Positions 45,848 through 56,782 of a stretch of DNA of 64,000 bases are shown piece by piece (position 1 is the stretch's first letter; each line of letters opens with the position of its first letter). Origin of the DNA: Maribellus maritimus (GTDB lineage Bacteria > Bacteroidota > Bacteroidia > Bacteroidales > Prolixibacteraceae); the NCBI RefSeq assembly GCF_022267315.1, contig NZ_JAIKLE010000035.1, forward strand, positions 1-64,000, in the 5' to 3' direction. Made by a program: the position numbers and the translations under genes. The notes under the pieces are model-generated. The model was not told where the DNA came from and did no database searches. It was given only the letters and a program-made list of their open reading frames with translations.

Positions 45848-48800
45848 ATGAAGAAAAAACTTTTTTTCCTAGGCTGTCAATGGTCCGGGATGAGGAAGAT
45901 GTTGTTAATGAGTGGGTTGTCAGTATTTGCACTATTCTTTTCCGTAATTGCAATAGCAACCAATAATTATTCAGTAAATACTCAATTTGACTCAAAAGAA
46001 AAAAATGCTCCTGAATTGAATGTATTGGAGGACGGTATTCAGAGCCAGAAATTAATTTCCGGTAAAGTGACTGACAGTCGCAATATGCCGCTTCCTGGCG
46101 TAACTGTAGTTGTTAAAGGCACTACTCAGGGTACAACTACAAATGCAGATGGAGAATACACAATCACAAATGTTCCTGAAAATGCAACGCTTCTGTTTTC
46201 GTTTGTTGGTATGACAACAAACGAAGTTGAGGTTAATGGTCAGGGAAATATTGATGTTGTGATGGTTGAAACTGCCATCGGGTTGGATGAGGTTGTTGTA
46301 ACAGCACTCGGCATTACCAGGGATAAAAAATCACTTGGATATTCAGTTGGAACAGTTGACGGCGAAGAATTAAATGAAACACCTCAGGCTAGTGTACTTA
46401 GCTCATTGCAAGGAAAGACTGCTGGTGTACAGATTTCTCAAACCTATGGTGTTAAAGGTTCTTCTATGAATATGGTAATTAGAGGAGCGACATCGTTAAA
46501 CTCTGACAATCAACCCTTATTTGTTGTCGATGGTGTGCCGGTATACAATTCTACAGGTACCCTATTCAATCAGGCTGATCTTGGTAATGCTATATCAGAC
46601 CTGAATCCCGATGATATAGAATCAATTTCAGTATTAAAAGGACCTAGCGCTGCAGCTCTATACGGTTCACGCGCAGCGAACGGGGTAGTACTTATTACTT
46701 CGAAATCAGGTTCAGGAAAGAAAACGGGTATAGGGGTAGATTTCAATACATCATTTATTGTAGATAATCCGTATAGCTATCTTCCTGTTCAAAATGAGTT
46801 TGCTTCAGGGCAAGAAGGTGCATTTGTATTTGAAAACGATGCGTATGAATTTTGGGGCCCTGAGTTAAACAAGGGTTTTATTGCGCAGCAAAGAAATCAG
46901 GATAGTCCAAGCGAATTGATTTCTCATGAAAACAATATAAATCGTCAGCAGGATTTTTATCAAAACGGCTGGACACAAACCAATAATGTGGGTATTAATG
47001 GGAATTACGACAATGCTAATTTTCACGTTTCTTTAGGTAACTACGCTAACAAAGGCATTATGCCGAATATAGATTTAAAAAAGAATAATATTGGCATAAA
47101 TGGAACAATGAATCTGACTGATAATTTGGACGTAACTGTAATGACGTCTCTTAATGAGTCAAAATCAGATAACAGACCAAATACTGACAATAGTTTTCTG
47201 ACTCCAACACGAGCTATTTTAACTATTGGACCACAAGTTGACATGGCTCCTTATATAAATCCGGAAACATGGTGGATGCCTAACCAGGAAGGGGTAGTAC
47301 AACGCAGATGGAAAGAAAGATGGAATAATCCTTACCTGATGCAAGAATTAGCAACAACTTCTTTTGATCGTAAACAGGCAATGACAAAAATACAAGTGAG
47401 TTGGGAATTTGTAAAGGGTCTTAAATTTTCAGCAAAATATTTACGAAGTAATTTTAACCAAAAAGCTGTAAATCAAAGACCATGGGATACCAATAATTCA
47501 CCCAATGGAAATTTTGATATTCAATACTCCAATTTTAGAGAACAAAATTGGGAGGGCCTTTTTTCTTATAACAAAACATTGACCGATTTCACCCTATTGG
47601 CCAATATTGGTGGAAATCTTCGAACCAATCATCAGGAAAACATTCATAACTCGACAACTAACCTGGTTATTCCCGGGTTATATACCATTAGTAATGGAGG
47701 TCCCGGTTCGGTGACATATACTAACTTTTGGAGTGAAAAGAAAGTGAACAGTGTATTTGGGCAGGCATCTTTAGGCTATAAAAATATGGTATATCTTGAT
47801 CTTACGGCGAGAAATGATTGGTCTAGTACATTACCAAAAGAAAATCGCTCATATTTTTATCCATCGGCTTCTCTTAGTCTGCTTGTACATGAAATGATTG
47901 ATATGCCAGAATGGGTTAGCCAGGTGAAGGTACGTGCAGGATATGCTCAGGTAGGTAACGATGTAGATCCTTATCAGCTTCAAAGATATTACGAATTTGG
48001 TGAAGATTGGGGTAGTACTAAAAGAGCCAATCTTACTAAAATTGCTAAGAATGCCCAGCTAAAACCGGAAATAGCTACATCGAAAGAAATTGGAGCTGAC
48101 TTGGCTTTTTTTGATCACAGAATATCTCTGGATGCCACATACTATACTATGGATAATAAAAACCAGGTACTTGGCATTAGTACGCCAATTACTTCAGGAG
48201 CTGAAAGTAAGCAAATAAATGCTGGATTGGTAAGAAGTAAAGGATGGGATGTAACTCTAAACACCTCTATTATCAGACAAAAGGATTTTTCTTTTGATTT
48301 AGGATTAAATTTCACCAGAAACAGAACTACCATTGTAGAGCTTGCTGATGGGATCGAATATTTCGGGTATTCAAAAGGGTATTGCTATTTTTATACTTAT
48401 CCAGGCGACCAGGTTGGAGATATTTATCAAGCTCCTTTCTTTAAAGTGGAGGATGAAAATTCTGAATACTATGGGCATGCCATAATATATTCTAATGGCA
48501 AACCTAATAGAGATAATAATCCTGATCATTTTGAGAAAATTGGAAACTACAATCCCGATTTTATATTGGGTATAAGCCCTAGCATAGATTACAAAAACTT
48601 TAGCCTTACTGCAGTTTTTGACTGGAGATCAGGAGGGGAATTCTATTCAGAGACTCTGAGGCAAGGAAAGAATGATGGAAGGTTTCCAGAATCAATAAAT
48701 GGAAGTGTAGATTATGATCCTAATGTGGATATAGCACAGCAAATTAGGGAAAATCCTGATAAATACATAAATGAATGGGTAGGAGGCCGAACTGCTGAAT

Positions 48801-49282
48801 ATGGAGGTTTTGCATGGACAGATCCAGCAAAAAGAGAAGAAAGAAGTTATATAAATGCAGATGGACAAAGGATTTATATAGATGATGCCAGTTTCGATGT
48901 AGGAGTAAGAGAGGACGGAAATGGAGGCTATATCGAGAATTTTGGTGGCGAAGGAACAATATGGCTAAGTCCGTATAATGCGCAAAAGGGAGCAGATAGA
49001 TATTTGGCATCAGCTAATCTTTACAGTGCTACTTATGTGAAATTAAGAGAGTTATCTCTTACGTATAGGTTCCCGCGGGAATTAGTAAATAAAATGAGAA
49101 TGCAAAATATGTCTTTATCTCTAATCGGTCAAAATTTGTTTATGTGGACAAAGCACAGTGTATGGGTCGATCCGGAAACGGCTTTTACTGCCATTGATGA
49201 TGTTAATCAACCGGGCTATGAATTTTACTCCGTAATTCCTCGTACCCGTAGTTTCGGGGTGAAATTAATTGTTGGTTTTTAA
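45848..49282 (+). CDS. SusC/RagA-family TonB-dependent transporter (no STN domain)
   Basis: 1144-residue outer-membrane transporter. The N-terminal signal (MKKKLFFLGCQWSGMRKMLL...) resembles that of the susC at 30883 codon by codon at the start. In place of an STN domain there is a short unrecognised stretch (about 45-75). The CarboxypepD_reg-like domain (about 75-150; GKVTDSRNMPLPGVTVVVKG), plug (GPSAAALYGSRAANGVVLI) and barrel follow. The susD-like gene begins 11 bp later. Without STN it should be a pure transporter. Confidence 0.95.
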   Translation: MKKKLFFLGCQWSGMRKMLLMSGLSVFALFFSVIAIATNNYSVNTQFDSKEKNAPELNVLEDGIQSQKLISGKVTDSRNMPLPGVTVVVKGTTQGTTTNADGEYTITNVPENATLLFSFVGMTTNEVEVNGQGNIDVVMVETAIGLDEVVVTALGITRDKKSLGYSVGTVDGEELNETPQASVLSSLQGKTAGVQISQTYGVKGSSMNMVIRGATSLNSDNQPLFVVDGVPVYNSTGTLFNQADLGNAISDLNPDDIESISVLKGPSAAALYGSRAANGVVLITSKSGSGKKTGIGVDFNTSFIVDNPYSYLPVQNEFASGQEGAFVFENDAYEFWGPELNKGFIAQQRNQDSPSELISHENNINRQQDFYQNGWTQTNNVGINGNYDNANFHVSLGNYANKGIMPNIDLKKNNIGINGTMNLTDNLDVTVMTSLNESKSDNRPNTDNSFLTPTRAILTIGPQVDMAPYINPETWWMPNQEGVVQRRWKERWNNPYLMQELATTSFDRKQAMTKIQVSWEFVKGLKFSAKYLRSNFNQKAVNQRPWDTNNSPNGNFDIQYSNFREQNWEGLFSYNKTLTDFTLLANIGGNLRTNHQENIHNSTTNLVIPGLYTISNGGPGSVTYTNFWSEKKVNSVFGQASLGYKNMVYLDLTARNDWSSTLPKENRSYFYPSASLSLLVHEMIDMPEWVSQVKVRAGYAQVGNDVDPYQLQRYYEFGEDWGSTKRANLTKIAKNAQLKPEIATSKEIGADLAFFDHRISLDATYYTMDNKNQVLGISTPITSGAESKQINAGLVRSKGWDVTLNTSIIRQKDFSFDLGLNFTRNRTTIVELADGIEYFGYSKGYCYFYTYPGDQVGDIYQAPFFKVEDENSEYYGHAIIYSNGKPNRDNNPDHFEKIGNYNPDFILGISPSIDYKNFSLTAVFDWRSGGEFYSETLRQGKNDGRFPESINGSVDYDPNVDIAQQIRENPDKYINEWVGGRTAEYGGFAWTDPAKREERSYINADGQRIYIDDASFDVGVREDGNGGYIENFGGEGTIWLSPYNAQKGADRYLASANLYSATYVKLRELSLTYRFPRELVNKMRMQNMSLSLIGQNLFMWTKHSVWVDPETAFTAIDDVNQPGYEFYSVIPRTRSFGVKLIVGF

Positions 49283-49293
49283 TTAAATAAATA

Positions 49294-50973
49294 ATGATCA
49301 TGAAGAAATTACTTATAATATTATTGACAATAGCTCTTATTCCAATTTCCATGTCATGTGATGATTTTGATGAAATAAATAAGAGCCCTAATGATGTGAA
49401 TCAGATCGATCCAAGTTTTCTATTTACAACAAATACGAAGAATGTAGCCTATTTGTATAGTGATGAGGGCTATTGGGATGGACAAATTGCTTCCACAGTA
49501 CAGTATTTCAATGTGGGCGATGGTTATAATTCGGAGCAGCATAATGCTCTATTATGGACGACAGGATTCGCTAGTCCATGGGAAACTATATACGAACATT
49601 TAGTAGATGTCCAAGCGATGTATGACCTTAGTATAGAGGAAGGTAATACTTTTTTGGAGGCAGTGGCTTTGGTCTATCGGGCTATATTTATAGATTTGGC
49701 AGCAAAGATGTATGGAGATGTTCCCTTTTCGGAAATTAATAAGCTGGATGAAGGAATTGTTTTTCCAAAATATGATACTCAGAAAGAGATTTATGAGACC
49801 TTATTAATTGATCTGAAAACAGCAAAGAATATGATAGAGGCAATTCCTGGCTCTACCGTTCCCGTTTTGGATGGATATGACTTGTTGTACGGTGGAGATA
49901 AAACGAAGTGGATAAAGTTTGTTAATTCTCTCAGAATCAGGATGTGTTTGTTGTTGAATAATAAAAAAGACGAGTTAGGTGTGAACGTAGACGCAGAATT
50001 TCAGGATGCTGCTCAAAATGTTTTCACGAGTAATGACGATAATGCTGTTTTGAATTATCTTGGAACTTCTGCAGGTACTTCTTTTGACAATGGTCCAATG
50101 CGCTCTAGTGAACTTAGTTATTCTGAAAGAATGGGATTAGGTTTTCTTAATACTTTAAGAGATCAAAATGATCCGAGATTGTATAGGTGGTTACGACCTG
50201 TCGAAAAGAAATGGGATATGAATATTGCTACAGCAACAACTATCCAATATACTGACCCATTGGGGCAGACCTTCCCTGTTGAAGTATTACCTTACCCTAA
50301 TGGTTATGATTTGGATACAAACATGTACGTTGGATTACCAGTTGGTTACCAAAAGTCATGGACTTCATATAATGCTGGTCCCCAGGCTACTTCTGTTGAA
50401 CCAAAAACAACTCCGTTTAATAGCCGTCTTGCCGAGATGTATTTTCAAGATGCGAATGAATATGTTGGAATGGTTATTATCACCTATTCTGAAGTTGAAT
50501 TTATATTGGCAGAAGCAGCAGCCATTGGTGCTTTTGGTGTCAACGATGCAGAATCTCACTATAAAAAGGCCATTATAGCTTCTATGAATGATTGGGGAAT
50601 ATATAGTGACTACGTAGGTGGCTTTGATTTTGATGACTTTTATACTCAGGAAAATGTTGACTTGAGTAAAGCCTCAAATATACATGAGCGCATTATGACT
50701 CAAAAATATATATCAATGTTTTTCAGAATGGAGCCATGGTTCGACTGGCGTAGAACAGGTTATCCTGATTTTGAACCACCCGTCGATGCAGATCAGCCTG
50801 CATTGACTATAAGGTATCTTTACGATACACCTAATCCACCAGATCCTGCGTATGTCGCAAACTACAATGAAGCAGTTGAGAGATTAGAGAAAACTGAATT
50901 TGTGCAGAAGCCATCAAAAGATGATAACCGCTCACGAATGTGGTTACTGCAAGGTACGGGCAAACCTTATTAA
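49294..50973 (+). CDS. SusD-like (SusD-like_2 type) outer-membrane lipoprotein
   Basis: 559-residue partner of the preceding SusC; ATG 49294 or 49300 both give a lipoprotein signal ending in SMSC. The start of the mature protein, DDFDEINKSPNDVNQIDPSF, and YLYSDEGYWDGQIASTVQYF mark the SusD-like_2 branch rather than classical SusD. Other motifs are AVALVYRAIFIDLAAKMYGD, VPFSEIN and EVEFILAEAAAIGAFG. The C-terminus MWLLQGTGKPY is typical. A strong terminator lies 52 bp downstream. Confidence 0.9.
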   Translation: MIMKKLLIILLTIALIPISMSCDDFDEINKSPNDVNQIDPSFLFTTNTKNVAYLYSDEGYWDGQIASTVQYFNVGDGYNSEQHNALLWTTGFASPWETIYEHLVDVQAMYDLSIEEGNTFLEAVALVYRAIFIDLAAKMYGDVPFSEINKLDEGIVFPKYDTQKEIYETLLIDLKTAKNMIEAIPGSTVPVLDGYDLLYGGDKTKWIKFVNSLRIRMCLLLNNKKDELGVNVDAEFQDAAQNVFTSNDDNAVLNYLGTSAGTSFDNGPMRSSELSYSERMGLGFLNTLRDQNDPRLYRWLRPVEKKWDMNIATATTIQYTDPLGQTFPVEVLPYPNGYDLDTNMYVGLPVGYQKSWTSYNAGPQATSVEPKTTPFNSRLAEMYFQDANEYVGMVIITYSEVEFILAEAAAIGAFGVNDAESHYKKAIIASMNDWGIYSDYVGGFDFDDFYTQENVDLSKASNIHERIMTQKYISMFFRMEPWFDWRRTGYPDFEPPVDADQPALTIRYLYDTPNPPDPAYVANYNEAVERLEKTEFVQKPSKDDNRSRMWLLQGTGKPY

Positions 50974-51025
50974 ATTTATCTCGTTTTAGTTTAGTTTTAG
51001 TTAGTACTATCATAAAGTATAAATG

Positions 51026-51055
51026 AAAATACCGGGATTACAATCCCGGTATTTT
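51026..51055 (+). terminator. Intrinsic terminator after the third susCD pair
   Basis: A 14-base perfect inverted repeat (51026-51039 with 51042-51055) with AAAATACC/GGTATTTT outer arms and a GC-rich centre. It is symmetric, so it could stop transcription both ways. Confidence 0.85.
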
Positions 51056-51089
51056 ACATTATGTGCTAATGTGTCCAAATATCGGCTAA

Positions 51090-51431
51090 TCTTGTTTCGT
51101 AGCGGTATCCGTCCTACCAACCAGGTCTCCTATTTCAGTTCGACTTTTCCCATGTGTTTCAATCGGTTGGGATTACACACCACGTTTTCCGGCAAAGGAT
51201 ATACATGATGTTGTTCATTATCATAATACTCCCAAAAGTTTTGCTGCCTTACTTTCTAATGCAAAAAAATATGCTGACAGCCATCCTGAACAACCTAAAA
51301 TAATTACTATTAATGCCTGGAATGAATGGGGTGAAGGAAGTTACCTGCTTCCTGATATGCTCAACGGTTATGGATATCTTGATGCTGTGAAAGAAGTTAT
51401 GTCGGGGGAATATGATATATATGTTGAGTAG
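51090..51431 (+). pseudogene. C-terminal remnant of a WbsX/GH99-like gene
   Basis: The frame is open from just after a TAA (51087-51089) to TAG (51429-51431) without a usable ATG. It encodes VSIGWDYTPRFP, a Tyr/His-rich link, and ITINAWNEWGEGSYLLPD, the hallmark end of WbsX-family (glycosyltransferase WbsX/GH99-like) proteins. Full members are several hundred residues, so three quarters of the gene are missing. The terminator of the susD gene stands directly before it. It is a broken gene, likely left when the neighbouring DNA was rearranged. Confidence 0.75.
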
Positions 51432-52765
<1,334 letters not shown>

Positions 52766-52774
52766 AGCGCAAAT

Positions 52775-52855
52775 TGTCATTTCGAATCCTGAGGTACGAG
52801 GGTGAGAAATCTGTTCTTGGAAAAGGATTTCTCCTCATTCTTCGTCGAAATGACA
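52775..52855. repeat. nif palindromic repeat family 1, copy 1 (nifH|nifI1)
   Basis: An 81-bp inverted repeat that begins TGTCATTTCGA and ends TCGAAATGACA. Inner arms GAGAAATC and GGATTTCTC surround a short centre. It lies 9 bp after the nifH stop. Confidence 0.85.
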
Positions 52856-52885
52856 AAAGAATAAATCATATAAAAATCAAAAATC

Positions 52886-52891
52886 AGGAGG
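52886..52891 (+). promoter_or_regulatory. Strong Shine-Dalgarno of nifI1
   Basis: AGGAGG seven bases before the ATG. Most genes in the window lack such a site, as usual in Bacteroidota. Confidence 0.75.
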
Positions 52892-52898
52892 AACAAAT

Positions 52899-53225
52899 AT
52901 GTTAATGATTAGAGCAATTATACGTCCCGACAAATCAAGTAAAGTTTTGAAAGCCCTTTTTGAGGCTGGTTATATAGCAGTTACAAAGATTCCTGTTGTT
53001 GGCCGGGGAAAACAAAGAGGGATAAAAATCGGGGATGTAACCTACGATGAGCTTCCCAAAGAGATGTTGATTATGGTAGTTAAAGATGAAGATAAAGACT
53101 TTGCAGTAACAACCATAATGGAAGCTGCCCGCACCGAACCAAAAGGTGTATTCGGAGATGGTAAAATTTTTATCTCTCCGGTTGAAGAAGCTTATACAAT
53201 TAGTAGAGGAACGAAAGAATTATAA
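52899..53225 (+). CDS. nifI1: Nitrogenase-regulating PII-like protein NifI1
   Basis: 108-residue GlnB/PII-family protein (MIRAIIRPDKSSKVLKALFE; VVGRGKQRGIKIGDV in the T-loop region; FGDGKIFISPVEEAYTI at the C-terminus). In Methanococcus and other anaerobes NifI1 and NifI2 form a complex that binds dinitrogenase and turns it off when ammonium is available and 2-oxoglutarate is low. Its position between nifH and nifD, next to nifI2, is the defining context. Confidence 0.93.
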   Translation: MLMIRAIIRPDKSSKVLKALFEAGYIAVTKIPVVGRGKQRGIKIGDVTYDELPKEMLIMVVKDEDKDFAVTTIMEAARTEPKGVFGDGKIFISPVEEAYTISRGTKEL

Positions 53226-53245
53226 ACCATTAAAGTTTTTGAATT

Positions 53246-53620
53246 ATGAGAATGATAATGGCTATAATCAAAATTGACAAAATGAATGAGACCAAACGTG
53301 CTTTAACTGAAGCCGGTATTACTTCAATGACGGCTACAGGTAAAGTGTTTGGAAGGGGGAAAGGCTTTTGGGATGCTAAAGTAATGGAGGGCGCAAAAAA
53401 AGATATGCCCGAAGCACTTGCACATCTTGGAAAAGAGCCCAGACTCAGACCTCAGCGTGTGTTGAATATTGCAGTTTCCGACCACAATGTTCAATTAACA
53501 ATCGATACAATTATTGAAGTTAACCAGACGCCTGCTCCCGGAGATGGAAAAATCTTTGTCCTTCCCCTGGATGATGCATTTCGGGTTCGTACCGGTGAAA
53601 CAGGCACGACAATTCTTTAA
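53246..53620 (+). CDS. nifI2: Nitrogenase-regulating PII-like protein NifI2
   Basis: 124-residue PII-family partner of NifI1, starting 20 bp after it. Motifs are MAIIKIDKMNETKRALTEAG, the longer T-loop GRGKGFWDAKVMEGAKKDMP and GDGKIFVLPLDDAFRVRTGE. The longer T-loop is typical of NifI2 against NifI1. nifD begins 16 bp later, so nifI1-nifI2-nifD-nifK is a tight block without repeats. Confidence 0.93.
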   Translation: MRMIMAIIKIDKMNETKRALTEAGITSMTATGKVFGRGKGFWDAKVMEGAKKDMPEALAHLGKEPRLRPQRVLNIAVSDHNVQLTIDTIIEVNQTPAPGDGKIFVLPLDDAFRVRTGETGTTIL

Positions 53621-53636
53621 TTAAAAAGACAAAATT

Positions 53637-55268
53637 ATGCCGAATAAAAAGAATTATACAAATGGACTTCCGGATCCTTCCGAATTAAAGGAAGAGATTC
53701 TGAAAAAATATCCAAGGAAGGTAGCTAAAAAAAGAGCAAAGGCGATGATCGTCAACGACCCTTCTGAAGGTCAGGAAATCATGGCTAATGTTCGCACCAT
53801 TCCCGGAATTATTACACAGAGAGGATGTACCTATGCAGGGTGTAAAGGTGTGGTTCTTGGTCCGACAAGAGATATTATAAATATTACACATGGGCCAATT
53901 GGTTGTGGTTTTTACAGCTGGCTAACCCGCCGTAACCAAACCAAACCTGCTGAAGGCGAAGACAATTATATGCCTTATGCATTTTCTACTGATATGCAGG
54001 ATGAGAATATTGTTTTTGGTGGTGAACAGAAATTGAAAACAGCCATTCGCGAAGCTTTTGAAATTTTTAAGCCAAGCGCAATCAGTATTTTTTCCACATG
54101 CCCGGTTGGGTTGATTGGAGACGATGTACACGCTGTTGCCCGTGAGATGAAAGCCGAACTTGGGATTAATATTTTTGGTTTCAGTTGCGAAGGTTATCGT
54201 GGAGTTTCTCAGTCCGCCGGTCACCACATCGCCAACAACGGAATTTTCAAACATGTTGTTGGAAATACTGATCGCGAACGTACCGGCAAATTTCAGGTGA
54301 ACCTGATGGGCGAGTACAATATTGGAGGCGATGCTTTCGAGATTGAAAGAATTTTCGAAGAATGCGGAATTACACTACTTTCAACTTATAGCGGAAACTC
54401 AACCGTTGAAAGCTTTGCGTATTCACATACTGCCGATTTGAACATGGTAATGTGTCACCGTTCCATCAACTACATTGCCGAGATGATGGAAGAAAAATAC
54501 GGCGTTCCATGGATTAAAGTAAACTTTATCGGTGCTGAATCTACTGCAAAATCGTTGCGAAAACTTGCTGACTATTTTGGAGATGATGAACTAAAAGCCA
54601 AAGTAGAGGAAGTTATTGAGCGCGAAATGGCTAAAGTGAAGAAAGTTGCTGAAGAGGTAAAACCCAAAGTGGAAGGGAAACTGGCCATGATGTTCGTAGG
54701 TGGTTCACGTGCCCATCATTACCAGGATTTATTTAAAGAATTAGGAATAAGAACCGTTTCTGCCGGTTATGAATTTGCACACCGCGACGATTATGAAGGA
54801 CGTGAAGTTATTCCAAATATTAAAATTGATGCCGATACCCGGAATATTGAAGATTTGGAAGTTACAAAAGATGAGGAACACTTCCGCGACGACCTGGTGA
54901 CCAAAAAGGCAAAACTGGAAAAAGAGGGTTACACATTTAAAGATTACCAGGGAATGATGCCTGAGATGTCGAAAAATGCCCTTGTTGTTGACGATGTAAA
55001 CCATTGGGAAACTGAAAAACTCATTGAATTCTACAAACCGGATATTTTCTGTGCCGGAATTAAAGAAAAATACGTGGTTCAAAAGTATGGAGTGCCATTA
55101 AAACAATTGCACTCATACGACTACGGCGGACCTTACGCTGCTTTTGGCGGTGCTGTTAATTTCTACAAAGAAATGGAACGAATGCTGGCAACCAACATAT
55201 GGAAACTGGTTGATGCTCCGTGGAAACACGAACCGGAGATTGTAGGAAGTATTTCAATTGAGGCTTAA
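53637..55268 (+). CDS. nifD: Nitrogenase MoFe protein alpha chain
   Basis: 543-residue alpha subunit of dinitrogenase. P-cluster ligands are Cys64 (QRGCTYAG), Cys90 (GPIGCG) and Cys155 (FSTCPVG). FeMo-cofactor ligands are Cys273 (VMCHRS) and His492 (QLHSYDY); Gln192 and His196 near the cofactor are kept in GVSQSAGHHIAN. An extra segment (about residues 387-440) is inserted before VVDDVNHWE, as in the Clostridium pasteurianum-type proteins. No delta-subunit gene lies between nifD and nifK and the motif pattern is that of Mo nitrogenase. It runs directly into nifK, 17 bp on. Confidence 0.97.
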   Translation: MPNKKNYTNGLPDPSELKEEILKKYPRKVAKKRAKAMIVNDPSEGQEIMANVRTIPGIITQRGCTYAGCKGVVLGPTRDIINITHGPIGCGFYSWLTRRNQTKPAEGEDNYMPYAFSTDMQDENIVFGGEQKLKTAIREAFEIFKPSAISIFSTCPVGLIGDDVHAVAREMKAELGINIFGFSCEGYRGVSQSAGHHIANNGIFKHVVGNTDRERTGKFQVNLMGEYNIGGDAFEIERIFEECGITLLSTYSGNSTVESFAYSHTADLNMVMCHRSINYIAEMMEEKYGVPWIKVNFIGAESTAKSLRKLADYFGDDELKAKVEEVIEREMAKVKKVAEEVKPKVEGKLAMMFVGGSRAHHYQDLFKELGIRTVSAGYEFAHRDDYEGREVIPNIKIDADTRNIEDLEVTKDEEHFRDDLVTKKAKLEKEGYTFKDYQGMMPEMSKNALVVDDVNHWETEKLIEFYKPDIFCAGIKEKYVVQKYGVPLKQLHSYDYGGPYAAFGGAVNFYKEMERMLATNIWKLVDAPWKHEPEIVGSISIEA

Positions 55269-55271
55269 AAT

Positions 55272-55277
55272 AGGAGG
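55272..55277 (+). promoter_or_regulatory. Strong Shine-Dalgarno of nifK
   Basis: AGGAGG eight bases before the nifK ATG, in a 17-bp nifD-nifK gap. Confidence 0.75.
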
Positions 55278-55285
55278 ACAAAATT

Positions 55286-56668
55286 ATGATACTACGTCAT
55301 ACAACAAAAGAAGTTAAGGAAAGAACCGCGTTGACTGTTAATCCGGCAAAAACATGCCAGCCGATTGGTGCAATGTATGCAGCTTTGGGTGTTCACGGAT
55401 GTTTGCCACACAGTCATGGTTCGCAAGGGTGTTGCTCGTACCACCGAAGTACGTTAACACGCCACTACAAAGAGCCGGTTATGGCATCAACAAGTTCATT
55501 TACCGAAGGTTCTTCCGTATTTGGTGGACAGGCTAACCTGTTGCAGGCAATCGATAATATCTTTGGAATTTACGATCCGGATATTATTGCTGTGCACTCT
55601 ACCTGTCTGTCTGAAACCATTGGAGATGACTTAGGCCAGATTGTAGGAAAAGCAAAAGATGACGGTAAAATTCCGGAAGGAAAACATGTAGTTCAGGCAT
55701 CAACACCAAGTTATGTGGGTTCTCATGTAACCGGTTATGCGAACATGGTGGAAGCATTTGTAAAATATTTCTCATTCAACACCAACGAGAAAATTCGCCA
55801 GGTAAACCTGCTTTCAGGCTGGGTAGAACCATCTGATATGAGAGAAATAAAGAGGATTACTGAAATGATGGACATCAAATCTGTACTTCTTCCTGATACA
55901 TCGGATGTGCTAGATACTCCAATGACCGGTAAATACAAAATGTATCCGAAAGGCGGAACAACAGTGGACGAAATTGTAAGCATGGGAAACAGCATGAAAA
56001 CAGTTGCCATGGGTGAGTGGTGCAGTAAAAAGGCTGCTATCATGCTCGACAATAAATGTAAGGTTCCATTTAGTTTAACAGATGTTCCGATTGGATTGAG
56101 TGCGACTGACCGTTTCGTGCAGGCACTTTCAACAGCAGGAAAGGTTTCTATCCCGGAAATAATTTCAGAAGAACGTGGCCGGTTAATAGATGTGATTACC
56201 GATATGCACCAGTATTTCTACGGAAAACGTGTTGCGCTCTGGGGAGACCCGGACACTTTGATTCCGTTGGTAGAATTCCTGGTTGACATCGATATGAAAC
56301 CGGTTTACATTGTTTCGGGAACTCCCGGAAAACGTTTCGACAAGAGGATGGAAGAGATACTTAGCGAAAAAGTTCCGGAAGCCAAATACAAAAACGGACC
56401 GCAGGCTGATATGTTCCTGATGCACCAGTGGATTAAGGAAGAGCCAGTGGATTTGTTAATTGGCAACACGTATGGTAAATACATTTCACGCGATGAAGGT
56501 ATTCCATTTGTTCGTCTTGGGTTCCCGATTCTTGACAGAATCGGACATAGCTACTTCCCAACAGTAGGTTATCAGGGAGCTATCCGCATTTTGGAAAAAA
56601 TCCTTGGTGAAATCATGGATGAACAAGATGCCAAATCACCGGAAGAGTCTTTCGAATTAGTAATGTAA
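55286..56668 (+). CDS. nifK: Nitrogenase MoFe protein beta chain
   Basis: 460-residue beta subunit. P-cluster ligands are Cys24 (AKTCQPIGA), Cys49 (HGSQGC) and Cys107 (HSTCLSETIGDD). The conserved Ser region ASTPSYVGSHVTGY is present. It lacks about 50 N-terminal residues found in the Azotobacter protein, as in clostridial-type NifK. It pairs with NifD to form the alpha2-beta2 enzyme. A family 1 palindrome follows its stop and separates it from nifE. Confidence 0.97.
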   Translation: MILRHTTKEVKERTALTVNPAKTCQPIGAMYAALGVHGCLPHSHGSQGCCSYHRSTLTRHYKEPVMASTSSFTEGSSVFGGQANLLQAIDNIFGIYDPDIIAVHSTCLSETIGDDLGQIVGKAKDDGKIPEGKHVVQASTPSYVGSHVTGYANMVEAFVKYFSFNTNEKIRQVNLLSGWVEPSDMREIKRITEMMDIKSVLLPDTSDVLDTPMTGKYKMYPKGGTTVDEIVSMGNSMKTVAMGEWCSKKAAIMLDNKCKVPFSLTDVPIGLSATDRFVQALSTAGKVSIPEIISEERGRLIDVITDMHQYFYGKRVALWGDPDTLIPLVEFLVDIDMKPVYIVSGTPGKRFDKRMEEILSEKVPEAKYKNGPQADMFLMHQWIKEEPVDLLIGNTYGKYISRDEGIPFVRLGFPILDRIGHSYFPTVGYQGAIRILEKILGEIMDEQDAKSPEESFELVM

Positions 56669-56684
56669 ATATTCCACAAATAGA

Positions 56685-56766
56685 TGTCATTTCGAACTTG
56701 AGGCACGAAAGTGAGAAATCTGTTTCAACGAAGAGATTTCTCAGTCGTACCTCCTTCGAAATGACA
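56685..56766. repeat. nif palindromic repeat family 1, copy 2 (nifK|nifE)
   Basis: An 82-bp inverted repeat, TGTCATTTCGA...TTCGAAATGACA, with inner GAGAAATC/GAGATTTCTC arms. It starts 16 bp after the nifK stop and ends 16 bp before the nifE ATG. Confidence 0.85.
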
Positions 56767-56782
56767 GGTAAAATGAACTACA

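Noticed and set aside
51023-51208. Short ORF starting at 51023
   Set aside because: It begins in the terminator hairpin and runs out of frame over the WbsX remnant, whose other frame has the conserved sequence.
53637-56668. Alternative (V or Fe-only) nitrogenase
   Set aside because: No delta-subunit gene lies between nifD and nifK. NifD keeps the Mo-type motifs (Gln192, His196, Cys273, His492), and nifE, nifN, nifB and nifV are present.
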